Source: Ceratotherium simum simum
Lineage: Eukaryota; Chordata; Mammalia; Perissodactyla; Rhinocerotidae
Direction of reading: 5' to 3'
DNA: 64,000 nucleotides
Assembly (NCBI RefSeq): GCF_000283155.1
Contig: NW_004454206.1
Location: forward strand, 17,965,950-18,029,949
Of the stretch, positions 12,046-23,307 are shown piece by piece. Position 1 is the first letter of the stretch, and every line of letters begins with the position of its first letter. Under the pieces are notes generated by a model that saw only the letters and a list, made by a program, of their open reading frames with translations, did no database searches and had not been told where the DNA came from. The position numbers and the translations under genes are program-made.

Positions 12046-12329
12046 AGGAAGCAGATGGTCAATGCTGGGGAAAGGAAATAATAGGCTTTCTTGAAACTCA
12101 ATTGTGGAATAGAGCTTGCCTTGAGGCTTGCCTGGTTGAAGGCAAGAAGATGTGATTTGACTCATGTTAGTCCTGGTCAGAAGAAATCTCAACAAGCAGG
12201 ACACTCCTGGGAACACCCCAGCTGTCTATTCAGCAGGAAAGCCCTATCATGCTCCTAGTCATTGGACCTAGTTTGAGCACAGAGGTGATTCAAGAATCAT
12301 GTTTTTTTTTCACTCTGATGTTTTTATTT

Positions 12330-13510
12330 TCACCTCTTGTCTTTTCTGGGTACCTTCATTGCCTAGGTGATCTCATCCAGTCTTATTGCTTTAAATACCT
12401 TCTATATGCTAACTCTTCGCAAATCTCTCTCTCTAGACTGAACCTCTTTTCTAACTTCAGACTATAGCCTGCTTAACATCTCCATTCAGATGGATAGTAG
12501 GCTTTTCAAAGTTAACATGTCTAAAACTGATCCCCTGATATTCTTCCCCCAAACATGCTCCTCCCATGGACTGACTCCCCCATCTCAGTTTATGGCAACT
12601 TCATTCTTTGTTGGTTCAGGCCAAAGGTCTTGGAGTCATACTTGACTTCCCTTTCTCCCACGTATACCATCCAGTCTCCTAACGAATCCTCTCAACTTTA
12701 CTTTCAAAATATACTCAGAATTTGATCACTTCTCATTCACCCCCACTGTTACTACTCCAGTCTGAGCCCCCAGTATCTCTTATCTGGCTTGTTGCAATAG
12801 TCACCTAAGTGGTCTGTCTGTTTCTTTCTTATCAAGTCCCCTTTAGTCTATTTTCAACATGGTAGCCAACATGACCCTGTTAAAATATTATAACAGATCA
12901 TAACCACGCCTGTGCTCAAAATCTTCCAAAAGTCTTCCCACATCACTCAGAGGAAAAATCAAAGTTCTAATGATAGTCTGCAAGGCCTTGCATGATCTGG
13001 CCCTCTTTTCCAACCTCATCTCCTTCTACACTTTCCCTTATTCACTCATTTCAGACACACTAAACTTTTTTATTTCCTTTAACACACCAGTCCTGGTCTT
13101 TCCTTTGTACCTGCTATTTCACCTGCCTGAATGATTTCCCCAGATATTTGCAGGTCATCCTTCATGTCTTTGTTCAACGGGTATCTTCTCAATGAGGATA
13201 TAGTGATAAGTGCTAAGGAGCAAGAGAGTGGATATAATGTGCTGGATTGGGAGGAGCGTGGTCCACTGTGGATGAAATGCCACCATCCTCCCAATCTAGC
13301 ACATTATATCCTCTTTCTTCCACCTTAGCCCTTATCACTAACACACTGTGTATTTTATTTATATCTTGTTTATTATCTGCCCTCTACATCAGTTTGTGAA
13401 GGTTCGTGAAAGCAAGCTTTTTCTCCAGTTTTGTACACTGATGTATCTCAGCTTCTAGAACAGTGCCTAGCACATATAGTCATTCAATAAATATTTCTTG
13501 AAAGAATGAA
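12330..13510 (+). mobile_element. L2 LINE 3' portion, sense
   Basis: Long sense L2. It runs from 'ggtgatctcatccagtc' (about 12366) through 'tcttggagtcatacttgactt', 'cttatctggcttgttgcaatag' in parts, 'tgcaaggccttgcatgatctggccc' in parts and 'tgaatgatttccccagatat' to the diagnostic 3' end 'cagtgcctagcacata..ttcaataaatatttcttga' at 13460-13500. A foldback of non-standard order interrupts it at 13202-13339. Confidence 0.88.
13202..13339. repeat. 52-bp inverted repeat inside L2
   Basis: Left arm 13202-13253 is the reverse complement of right arm 13288-13339 with 6 mismatches in 52 positions, around a 34-base spacer. The right arm is in its expected place in the L2 order. The left arm replaces L2 sequence, so it is an inverted local copy. 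Confidence 0.9.
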
Positions 13511-13791
13511 TGAATATTTATCTTCTAATGATACCCAGTCCTTGGTACATACAGTTCTGATACCCATATTTTATTGAGGTTTTGTGACCTGCTTGTCTCA
13601 GCTTCCTATATATCTTAAACTGAAACTTTTCACTCAAAATTGCTCAGTTGTCAAGAATAACTCAGAGGCAAGTGGCACAAAGTGGACATAATGACCAGAG
13701 CTTTGGCATCCAAGAGGAGAAACTTCCAGGAGAACAAGACGGAGTGAAAGGAATGGGAAAAACAATCTGTGCAAATACGGAGGTATCTGGC
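13511..13791. other. no recognisable feature
   Basis: About 280 bp between the L2 tail and a MaLR LTR; nothing recognised. Confidence 0.5.
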
Positions 13792-14362
13792 TGTGGTAGG
13801 CAGCCTCTAAACTGGCTTCCAGTCATCCTTGCTTCCTGGTATTCCAAAGAAACTCTCTCCCTTCAATGTGGGCTGGACCTAGTGACTCAGTTCTAACAAA
13901 CAGAATACAGCACAAGTGATAGCATGTCAGTTTCAAGATTTGGCTACAAAATGATTTAGTTTCCATGTTGCTTAGCCTCTCTTGCACTTTCTCACTCTGA
14001 TGAAGCAAAATGCCATGTTATGAAAAGGCCCATGCTGTATGGAAAGGCCCATATGGCAAGGAACTAAGGAAAGCCTCTGCCAACAGCCAGTCTGATTCAG
14101 CCTTCAGTCTGACCTGTGAGGAGCTGAATCCTTCCAACAACCAGAGCGAGCTTGGAAGCATATACTTCCCCTTTGGAGCCTTGAGATGACTGCTGCCCTG
14201 GCCAATACCTTGATTGCAGCCTGAGAGACTCTGAGCCAGAAGACCCAGCTAAGCCATTCCTAGTTTCCTGACCCACAGAAACTATGAGATAATTAACATT
14301 TGCTGTTTGAAACCACTAAGTTTGGGGTAATTTGTTACTCAGCCATAAATAATGAATATAGT
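13792..14362 (+). mobile_element. MaLR LTR (MLT1 type), sense
   Basis: Begins 'tgtggtaggcagcctcta' at 13792 and carries the family phrases 'gcctgagagactctgagcca', 'acccacagaaactatgagata' and 'ggggtaatttgttactcagc' (14218-14345). This is a solo LTR without internal region. Confidence 0.85.
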
Positions 14363-14496
14363 GGTCATACAGCAAAATATATAATTACAAACAAGAGTAT
14401 CTTTTTAAGGAAACATGAATTATTGGTGATAAATGAGTGGTAATCTTAAGTGAGGATCTATGTTCGTAGTAGCATTTATCAAACTGGTTATATTTA

Positions 14497-15040
14497 TTCA
14501 TTTATTCCACAGATATTTTATTGAGAACCAACGCAGTGACAGGCAGAATTCAAGATGGAAAAAGCGTCTACTTTAATGGAGTTTATAATATAGTGTAGAA
14601 TGAGAGTAATGAGGATAAACATCAAGTCCAGAAATAAATTATTAATAATTTCAGACAAAATAAAACTGGGTTATACTACCTAGACAAACTGGCCATGGGA
14701 GTGGGACACCTCTTTTCAAAGCCTCTTGGAATGTGTAACCACTGAGTTGAATTCTGACTTATAAGAAAGGTCTGGCAATGGGAAAATCTGTGGGCAGAAC
14801 ATTGCTGGCAGAAGGAATGGCAAATGCTGAGCTGGAAATAAGAATAACGTGTATATAGGGGTTGGATCATGTAGTGTGTTTGGATTTTATTCTAAAGGTA
14901 GTAGAAAGCACTTAGAGAGTTTAAGCAGGGAGTAGAATATTCCATTTAAATGTTTAGATGATTATTCTGGCTTCTGTATAAAAAATAGACTGTGGTGGAT
15001 GGGAGGTTAGGGAAAGAGAAAAAGTTAGGAAACAGTATGG
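14497..15040 (-). mobile_element. L2 3' region, antisense
   Basis: Antisense L2 starts at its 3' end ('tttattccacagatattttattgag' in part, about 14500) and runs through 'ggcagaaggaatggcaaatgc', 'gttggatcatgtagtgtg' and 'gattattctggcttctgta'. Confidence 0.8.
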
Positions 15041-15927
15041 GGTTAGTCTACTCAACAGGGCTTAACCATAACCCAGTTACTTTTATTGGCAATGGAGCAC
15101 CGAGCCACAAAGTTCTTGCATGAGGGGAGACTGTGGCAGATTCACAAGTGGGTCTTACTTCCTTGTCAGTGTAACCTGAATGATTGGCAAATTAGTTTGT
15201 GCACGGGGTGATGTTAGGGGAATAAAAAGAAGCCACATTTGCAGTCAACTCATTTGTTCTTAAGACAGGGTCAAGTTTACTTCTTCTATTAATCAAAAGA
15301 ACATTTAAATATATATTAGCTTTAGTGTTTTGTGCAAGGAACAACTCCTCATTGCTCAAGAAGAAAATGGAACTTGGATGTTTTTAAAACAGCTGTTAGC
15401 ATTTCCTTTTTGTGTTCATAAGTAAGATTTTTATGACCTTGAAGATTAGCTTCACAGCACTATAAACTAATTAAATGTTAAACATAGTGTCTCTTAACCT
15501 TGGTAATAAGTATTCCACATAGAAATGACTCTTCAACTCCCTTTATGCTAATTAGGACTCTAAGTAAAAAAATAAAATTACAGGAAGAGACATACTCTGT
15601 TGATTAGTCTTATCAACTGCCATGAAAAAGAAAGAAAACGATGAAATATGGGATGGGAAAGTTGAAACACTTACAGCTGTTACTTCAACAAACTGCTAGC
15701 TTGTTGCTGACTCACAGACTAAAGGGCTATGGAACACTGAGGGGAAAGAGAGGTGAAGTACAAACTTTCCAAATCACCATGGGTTCTTTAAGTATTATAA
15801 AAACAATAAAAATTTGGTAACATGACTTTATTGCAAGTTTAGCACCCAAGTGGGCACCATTGAGAATAAAATAGGCCATTACTATAAGTGTACCTTTGTC
15901 CAAAAATGTGTATGAGGAGGGATGGTA
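15041..15927. other. no recognisable feature
   Basis: About 890 bp of unassigned sequence. I see no repeat, exon or RNA gene in it. Confidence 0.5.
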
Positions 15928-16417
15928 TATTAGTTTCCCAAGGTTGTTGTAACAATTTACCACAAACTTAGTGAATTAAAGCAACAAAAATTTATTCTCT
16001 CACAGTGCTGGAGGCCAGAATTCTGAAATCAAAGTGTCAACATGGTTGATTCCTTCTTCCTAAGAGAGGGTCTTAAGGAGAATCTGTTCCATGCTTCTCT
16101 CATAGCTTCTGGTAGCACTGGCAATCCTCAGTGTTCTTTGACTTGTAGAAACTTCTCTCCAATCTCTGCCTCTGGTCTTCACATGGCTTTCTTCCCTGTG
16201 TCTCTCCAAGTCTCAAATCTGTCTCTCCTTTCTCTAATAAAGACAACCACTCATTGGATTTAGGGCCCACTCTAAATTCAAGATGACCTCATCTTGAGAT
16301 CCTTAACTTAATTACATCTGTAAAGACTCTATTTCCAAATAAGGTCACATTCATAGGTACTGGGGGTTAAGACTTAGATATACCTTTTGGGGAGATACAA
16401 TTCAATCCACTATAAAT
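15928..16417 (-). mobile_element. MaLR LTR (MLT1 type), antisense
   Basis: Starts near 'tatattagtttcccaagg' and shows 'tttattctctcacagtgct', 'ccaaataaggtcacattcat' and 'gatacaattcaatccac' at its far end. This is the MLT1 order read on the minus strand. Confidence 0.85.
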
Positions 16418-16659
16418 GTCATATAAAAATGGTTTACGTTTTAGAGGCATGATGTAGACTCATAATTTTTTTGGAATGAGTTGATAAACTAACTTTTTCT
16501 GATCATAAAATGATTTAATTTTCATTTTAGAAAACTCAAAAAATAGAAATACAGAGAAGAAAATAAAATATGTGATTTAATTTAAAAAATTATTTTTGAA
16601 CCCAATAGAAAACAAGCCACTTTTATTTGACCGCTAAAAGAACCATTTTTAAGGTTAAC
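16418..16659. other. no recognisable feature
   Basis: AT-rich gap between an MLT1 LTR and an L1 fragment; nothing assigned. Confidence 0.45.
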
Positions 16660-17335
16660 TTAAAAAATTAAATTATAACATGTATATCAAAAGTCCATAA
16701 TTTATAAATTGTACCATTTGATGAATTTTCACAAAGTGAGCACATCTGTATAAACACCATCCATGTCAAGAAATTGAATACTATCAGCACCCCAAAATCC
16801 TTCTTATGATCCTATTCACTACCTGCATCCATTAGGGTAACCACAATCCTGACTTCTAATACTCTATAGAATATTTCTTCTTGTCTTTTAATTCTATATA
16901 ATTGAATCATATAGTATATTACTCTTTTGTATCTGGCTTCTTTTGTTCAATATTATCATGTGTTGCACATGGCAACACATTCTCGTTGCTGTATAGTATT
17001 TTACTGTATGAATGTACCACAATTTATTAATCAATTCTACTGTTGATAGATGTTTGGATTGCTCCCAGATTTGGCTATTATGAATAATGCTGCTACAGAC
17101 ATTCTTGTATATGTCTGTGGTACATATATGTTCACATTTCTTTGGGGCATATATGTGAGAGTGGAGGAGTTAGATCATAGGGTATGCATATGTTCAGTTT
17201 TAATAGATATTGCTGACCTGTTTACCAAAGTGGTTGTACCAATTAACACTCTCACCAGCAGTGCTAGAGCATTCTAGTTGCTCCACATCCTTTATAGCGC
17301 TTGGTATTTTTAGGCTTTTTAATTTTAGCTAATCT
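16660..17335 (-). mobile_element. L1M 3' end, antisense
   Basis: Antisense L1M 3' UTR and ORF2 end: 'attctatataattgaatcat', 'gctgtatagtattttactg', 'ttggctattatgaataatgc' and 'ggttgtaccaattaac' occur in the expected order. The 75-codon frame at 17050-17277 is a by-product. Confidence 0.85.
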
Positions 17336-18560
17336 CGTAGGAAACTAAAGAAAATTATAATATGATTTGAAACAATTGATAAACTGTAAAAAATGAGACT
17401 ATGATTTACCTTTATGATAGGAACATTCCTCTTTAAGGGGTCCAGAGTTGATGACATTCAATCATTGGAAAAGTAAATACTAGTTGTCACAAGAATGAAT
17501 AATATTTTCATCATTATAATAATGCTTTTGGTGTTTATCTTTTACAATCTCTGGATAAAGCATGAAATACTTAAATATGACTGCAGATTGGAATGAAAAA
17601 ATTAGCAGCCTTGACAATGTAAAATAAAGGGAAACAGATGAAAGGTGAGAGGTGGAAGGAAGAAATGGAAAAAAGGGGTATCTTCATCTCACAAGGTGGA
17701 TAGTAGAGAGATAGTTAAAAGTTGATAGGATGTGAAATAGAGTTTAATGTGCATTTTTAAAGCTATAAAAGCAAGCAATAGAAAAAACAAATAATAATAA
17801 TAATATAGTTTAGATAAATTAGAAGGAAGATATGGGGAATGTGGAGTTTTATGCATATTATTTAAAGTTATAAAAGCAATCAATAGGAAATCCTAAAGTT
17901 AGCATAATTAATAAAAAATAGAAGTAAGAGATGAGGAATTGGGGGTAATATTATTGAATGAAATCTACATTTTTTTCATAGAAAGTTGTAAATAGATACA
18001 ATTTAAAGTTGATAAAGCAAGACGTAGATGCACAAGCCTATTAACTTATTTAGTGTTACTAAGATAAATGTCCAACGAACTAAAAATGGTTAAAGAGGTT
18101 GCCCCTAGAGAATGCCCCGGAGAGTATGATGTGCTAGGCCTAGAGATGGTTGCTTTTCATTGTAATATTTTCTGTACTACTTAATTGTTTACCATGTGTA
18201 TATATTATTTTGATATAAAAAATGAAGATTTAAAAGTAAGAATTGTTTGGGTAGATGATCAACTCTAATCCTCTTGGTGTGAGTGATTTCAGCTCCTACT
18301 TTGGAGAGAGGAGCAAGAAAGGAAAGAATCACAAGTGAGAATGAAGATGCATTATGGGATCCAGAAATTGGGATACCAAAAAGAAAACAGGGGAAGATAA
18401 GAAAAAAAGGATCACCACCAGATTGAAAATAAGTGGTAAATAAGAATTCTTATTTTATTTACTAAGAATGTTTCCTTCAAAATTCCATCTGGTTTGAAAC
18501 AGTTTATGGTTTGAGAATTTAGACAGGTAACACATCCAGAAATACAGGTAGAGTGTGCTG
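17336..18560. other. mostly unassigned, with a degenerate tandem repeat
   Basis: Apart from the diverged direct repeat listed at 17735-17940, nothing firm is recognised. The segment 18120-18230 ('gttgcttttcattgtaatat..ttaccatgtgtatatattatt') resembles the 3' end of an old LINE but is too short to assign. Confidence 0.45.
17735..17940 (+). repeat. degenerate direct repeat, 105-bp offset
   Basis: A motif of the form AAAGyTATAAAAGCAAkCAATAG occurs at 17759-17781 and 17864-17886. Flanking similarity extends on both sides (gagttt.atg.. before, ..tagaagg/taagAgatatgggga after). Shorter echoes (AAAGTTGATA) lie at 17718 and 18005. Confidence 0.6.
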
Positions 18561-18569
18561 GCTTCCCAA

Positions 18570-18840
18570 TCTCTCAACTTTGTAGGTCAATTCATGGTTT
18601 CACTGTCTCCAGGTAAATCTCACTTGGTCAATCTGATCTTATCACCCTTTGCTCAAAATCTCCAATGGCTCCTCATTGCCTATTCAATTAAGTATTAAAT
18701 CCTTTCCTTGGTACTGAATAATATGGCCTCAACATACAGATTGCCCATAATTATACTACTGGTAATTATTAAGACGGGAATTTGAACTGAGGCAGCATAG
18801 CCTTTCAAGCTTGTGCTCTTTCATCCTATACCATACAGCC
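18570..18840 (+). mobile_element. L2 and MIR traces
   Basis: 18570-18740 resembles a short sense L2 piece ('caccctttgctcaaaatctccaatggctcctcattgcct' in parts, then 'ggtactgaataatatggcc'). 18760-18840 resembles the end of an antisense MIR ('gggaatttgaactgaggcag'). Confidence 0.55.
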
Positions 18841-19530
18841 TCTCATGTGAAACTCACATGTGCACATAGAGACACATATAAGAATGATAATTGCAGCATT
18901 GCCTATAAAAGTAAAAAACTGGAAGCAATCTAGATGTCCATTAATAGGAGAAGGGATTAGCAAATTGGGTAAAGTCATATAGTACAAGAATCAGAAATAC
19001 ATGAAATAAATGAACTAGATCTATTCATTTCAATATGAATAAATCACCAAAGCAAAATGTTGATTGAGAATAGCAACATACAGAAGGTTACATACAATAT
19101 GATTCTGTTTATGTAATGTTTAATAATATACGTATATTATAAAAAAGAACAAAAAGAGTATCAGGAAAAATATACATTAAAATCAGGATGGTGATTGTCT
19201 CTATGGAGGGAAAATAATTGAATTGAGAAGGGTACAAAGGAGGCATCAACTCTTGTTACATTGTACTTCTTAAAAAGAAAAGACTAGAAAACAATGGAAC
19301 AAACAATTAACATGGGTATATGGGTAATTATAGTATTCTCTGTCTTCTCTGTATGTTTAAAATATTACATAAAACAAATATATGGGTAGAAAAATAATTG
19401 AAAAGGATACAACAATATTCTAACTTTCTATCTCTGGGTGATGAGATTATGGGTGACTTTGTTCTTCTCTTTGCTTATTTTTCTTAATTTTCAAAAATAA
19501 ACACTTTTGACTCCTGGTTTCTAGTCAAAC
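18841..19530 (+). mobile_element. L1M 3' end, sense
   Basis: Sense L1 3' sequence ('attgcagcattgcctataaaagt', 'agatgtccattaataggag' and the 'ctctgggtgatgagattatgggtgac' tail at 19430-19460). It may comprise two abutting old fragments. Confidence 0.65.
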
Positions 19531-20303
19531 ATATAAAGAATTTGGATGTCATCACTTCCATCCTCACAACAAAAAAAATGCTTGTAAAACACTGAAACTC
19601 TACAACTCTTCTTAGATCCATTAGAGGATTGAGGTCAGAGGGCAAACTGCTGCCCCAGAAACTAGAAACACATGTGATATAGAGAATCACAGTTTACCAG
19701 GAACAGAAGCTGCTACCCGAGCTTGGTACAAGGCTTTAAGTGTTCCTACTGAAAGGATAACTATCTAGTTGCTAGAGACTGAATGTGGACTAGATTGAGC
19801 AATAAAACTCCTGGAGCCCAGTCTTCTAGGGACATCCATACTTTTATGAGTATTACCCCTAGGAGCCTGACCAAATTCTCAGGGTGAAGATCAGAGAAAA
19901 ACCCCTTCGTGCTATAGGTGGGGGTGGGTGTGTGGGAGTCACGACTTTGAAATGAGCCCAGAGCATCATATTCTCCTTAACAATGGCCTACCCTCAGGGG
20001 AAACTATTTTACCAGAGCCTAACCCACTTAAGATTTTACCACAGCCTAATTGATCTGGGGAAAGGGAAATACCCAACTCCAGGTCCCTCTAGCCTTCCTG
20101 TCTCACCTAAGGGGAAAGAGAAGACTGGGAAGCACTTCTGAAGGTCACAGGTTCACTGAAGACTGAAACCTAATTATAAAATTATAGAATGTTTCCCCTC
20201 CTCCCACATTTTATCACCACATCAATATGGCCACTGTATAATAACAGGGGTTTACAGCTGAAAGAACTACAAGCCTCAGGCCCAATTTAAGAAGGGGTCT
20301 CCA

Positions 20304-20600
20304 GGGCTGGCCCCGTGGCTTAGCGGTTAAGTGTGCGTGCTCTGCTACTGGCGGCCCGGGTTCGGATCCCGGGCGCGCACCGACGCACCGCTTCTCCGGC
20401 CATGTTGAGGCCACGTCCCACATACAGCAACTAGAAAGATGTGCAACTATGACATACAACTATCTACTGGGGCTTTGGGTGGGGGGAAGGAGGAGGATTG
20501 GCAATAGATGTTAGCTCAGAGCAGGTCCTCCTCAGCAAAAAAGAGGAGGATTAGCACAGATGTTAGCTCAGGGCTGATCTTTCCCACAAAAAAAAAAAAA
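20304..20600 (+). mobile_element. ERE SINE, full length
   Basis: Full-length ERE with both Pol III boxes (TGGCTTAGCGGTTAAG near 20316 and GGTTCGGATCC near 20359), the duplicated tail motif and 13 or more terminal A residues. The duplications AAGGGGTCTCCA (20292-20303) and AAGGAGTCTCCA (20599-20610) differ at one base. It sits inside the old L1 5' UTR. Confidence 0.95.
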
Positions 20601-20915
20601 GGAGTCTCCAGGGAAACCCAAAGATAATAGGGGGACAAAAACAAGAACACTAGAAGACATTTTAGTCTCTGATACCACAGCTATAGCAAACAGTAGACAC
20701 AGCCTAACTCCTAGCCAGCTACACATAAAACCTCACACTGAAGGCATATTTATATCAATTTCTTCTACTCCATACATCATGTCTACCTTTCAACAAAAAA
20801 TTACAAGGCATGCTAAAAGGCAAAAACAAAATATGAAGAGACAAAGCAAGCATCAGAAACAGACTCAGATATGGCAGAGATTTTAAAATATCAGACTGGA
20901 AATTCAAAATAACTA

Positions 20916-21291
20916 TGTTATGGGCTGAGTCGTGTCCTCTCAAAATGCATATGTCAAAGTCCTAACCCTCGGTACCCCAAAATGTGACTGTATTTAGAGA
21001 TAGAGTCTTTAAAGAGGTAATGATTTAAAATAAGGTCATTAGAGAGAGCCCTAATCTAATATAACTGGTGTCCTAATAAGAAGAGAAAATTAGGACACAG
21101 ACATGCACAGAGGGAAGAATATGTGAAGAGACAAGCAGAAGATGGCCATCTAGAGGCCTCAGAAGCAACCAACCCTGCTGACACTTTGATCTTGGACTTT
21201 TAGCCTCCAGAACTGTGAGAAAAGAAATTTCTATTGTTTAAGCCATCCAAACTGTGGTACTTTGTTATGGTAGCCCTAGAAAACTAATACA
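20916..21291 (+). mobile_element. MaLR LTR (MLT1/MST type), sense
   Basis: Begins 'tgttatgggctgagtcgtg', passes 'aataaggtcattagagaga' and 'cctccagaactgtgagaaaa', and ends 'aaaactaataca'. It is a solo LTR that interrupts the L1 just upstream of its ORF1 piece. Confidence 0.85.
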
Positions 21292-21773
21292 ATAATTAAT
21301 ATACTAAGAGCTCTCATGGAAAAATTGGACAACATGCAAGAACAGATGGGTAATGTAAGTAGAGAGATCAAAAATCTAAGAAAGAATCAAAAGGAAATGC
21401 TAGAAATCAAAAACACCATGACAGAAATGATGAATACCTTTGATGGACTCATCAGTAGAGTGGACACAGCTGAGGAAAGAAGTAGCATGCTTAACAATAT
21501 ATCAATAGAAACATCCAACTGAAAAGCATAGAGAAAAAACAATGGAAAAAATGGAACAGAATATCCAAGAACTGTGGGACAATTACAGAAGGTGTAACAA
21601 TATGCATAGGAACAGAAGAAGGAGAAGACAGAGAGAAAGGAACAGAAGAAATATTTGAAGTATTAATGGCTGAGAATTTTCCAAAATCAATGACAGATAC
21701 CACACCACAGATCCAGGAAGCTCAGAGAACATGAAGAAGGAAAAATACCAAAAATTTACACCTAGACATATGT

Positions 21774-22248
21774 GTTAGTTTTTTAGGACTGCCATAACAA
21801 AATACCACAAACTGAGTGGCTTAAAACAACAGAAATTCATTGTCTCACAGGTCTGGGGGCTAGAAGTCTGAAATGAAGCTGTCAGCAAGGCCACACTCCC
21901 TCTGAAACCTGTAAGGAAATCCTTCTTTGCCTCTTCCTAGCTTCTGGTGGTTTGTTGGCAATCTTTGGCATTCTTTGGCCTGCAGCTGCATAACTCCAAT
22001 ATTTGCCTTCATCATCACATGGCATTCTACCTGTGTATCTCTGTGTCGTCACATAGTTATCCTTTTATAAGGACACCAGTCATATTGGATTAGGGCCCCA
22101 CTCTACTTCAGTATGACCTCATAACTTAACTAATCTCATCTTCAATGCCCCTGTTTCCAAATAAGGTCACATTCTGAGGTTCTGGGAATTAGGACTTCAA
22201 CATATCTTTTTTTTTTTTTTTTGCGGGGGGAGGCAATTCAACCGATAA
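21774..22248 (-). mobile_element. MaLR LTR (MLT1 type), antisense
   Basis: Plus strand starts 'tgttagttttttaggactgc' and ends 'ggcaattcaaccgataat', with 'ccaaataaggtcacattctg' near 22158. A T-run at 22206-22221 lies near the far end. ORF1 of the host L1 continues on both sides, so the LTR inserted later. Confidence 0.85.
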
Positions 22249-22487
22249 TAGAATATCATATTTGAACTGCAAAAACATCAAAGATAAAGAGAAGATTTTG
22301 AAGGAAGCCAGAGGGGAGGAGGACCTTACATATAGGGGAACAAGAATAAGAATTATATCAGACTTTTCTTTAGAAACCATGCAAGCAAGAAGAGAGTGGA
22401 GTGAAATATTTAAAGTTTTGAAAGAAAAGAAAAACCAACGAACTTCGAATTCTGACTGGCAGGCAGTAGGTTTGTTTACACCAGCAT

Positions 22488-22650
22488 CACCACAAACACA
22501 TGAGTAATATGTTATGCTATGACGTTATGATGGCTATGACATCACTAGGCAATAAGAATTTTTCAGCTCTAATATAATCTTATGGGAGCACCATCATATA
22601 AGCTGTTCATCGTTGACCAAAATGCCGTTATGTAGCACATGAGTATATAT
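22488..22650. mobile_element. possible DNA-transposon fragment
   Basis: The segment with 'tgctatgacgttatgatggctatgacatc' and 'cttatgggagcaccatcata' in parts resembles a non-autonomous DNA transposon I have seen in mammalian genomes, but I cannot name it with confidence. Confidence 0.4.
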
Positions 22651-22765
22651 AAACCCATACTTCAATTCTTTAGGAATAAAACACCAATTTCTCTAACAGT
22701 CAAGAAGTATTTTCCCCTTCTCCAGAAGTTAAAAGCCGTAATTTAAGTTTCTCCAGGTTTCTATT

Positions 22766-22781
22766 ATAAAACACCATTTTC
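22766..22781 (+). repeat. L1 target-site duplication, left copy
   Basis: ATAAAACACCATTTTC (16 bp) is repeated exactly at 23292-23307. Confidence 0.92.
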
Positions 22782-23291
22782 TTTTCTTTTTTTTTTATGT
22801 TTTGTTTATTGTAGTAACATTGGTTTATAACATTGTATAAATTTCAGGTGTACATCATTATACTTCTATTTCTGCATAGATTACATCATGTTCACCACCC
22901 AAATACTAATTACAACCCATCACCACACACATGTGCCGAATTATCTCTTTCACCCTCCTCCCTCCCCTCTTCCCCTCTGGTAACCACCAATCTACTCTCT
23001 GTCTCTATGTGTTTGTTTATTGTTGTTATTTTCTACTACTTAATGAAGGAAATCATTGCAGCATTATTCACAATAGCCGAGACTTGGAAACAACCTAAGT
23101 GCCCATCAAGGGACGAATGGATAAAGAAGCTGTGGTATATATACACAATGGAATACTACTCAGCCATAAGAAACGATGAAATCCAGCCATTTGTGACAAC
23201 ACGGATGGACATTGAGGGTATAATGCAAAGTGAAATAAGTCACAGGGAGAAGGTCAAATACTGTATGATTTCCTTCATTAAGTAGTGGATA
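22782..23291 (-). mobile_element. 5'-inverted (twin-primed) short L1 insertion
   Basis: A T-rich run (22782-22797) opens antisense L1 3' UTR sequence ('ggtttataacattgtataaatttcaggtgtacatc', in parts) up to about 23037. The orientation then flips and the rest is sense-strand ORF2 C-terminus ('gcagcattattcacaatagc', 'tggacattgagggtataatgc') to 23291. A perfect 16-bp duplication flanks the whole, so it is one insertion with internal inversion. The 150-codon frame at 22833-23285 crosses the inversion joint and is an artefact. Confidence 0.93.
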
Positions 23292-23307
23292 ATAAAACAC
23301 CATTTTC

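Larger units (their letters stand above)
19531..22440 (+). mobile_element. L1M 5' UTR plus ORF1 remnant, with nested insertions
   Basis: Sense L1 5' region and ORF1. The 5' UTR occupies roughly 19531-20915. ORF1 pieces follow at 21294-21773 (coiled-coil-like 'MEKLDNMQEQMGNVSREIKN') and resume at 22250-22440 with the C-terminal 'FSLETMQARREWSEIFKVLKE' block, shown here in part. Three insertions split it: an ERE at 20304-20600, a sense MaLR LTR at 20916-21291 and an antisense MaLR LTR at 21774-22248. Stops and frameshifts make it a pseudogene. Confidence 0.8.

Noticed and set aside
22833..23285. 150-codon plus-strand open frame as a candidate gene
   Set aside because: It crosses the inversion joint of a twin-primed L1 insertion, its first half being antisense 3' UTR and its second half sense ORF2.
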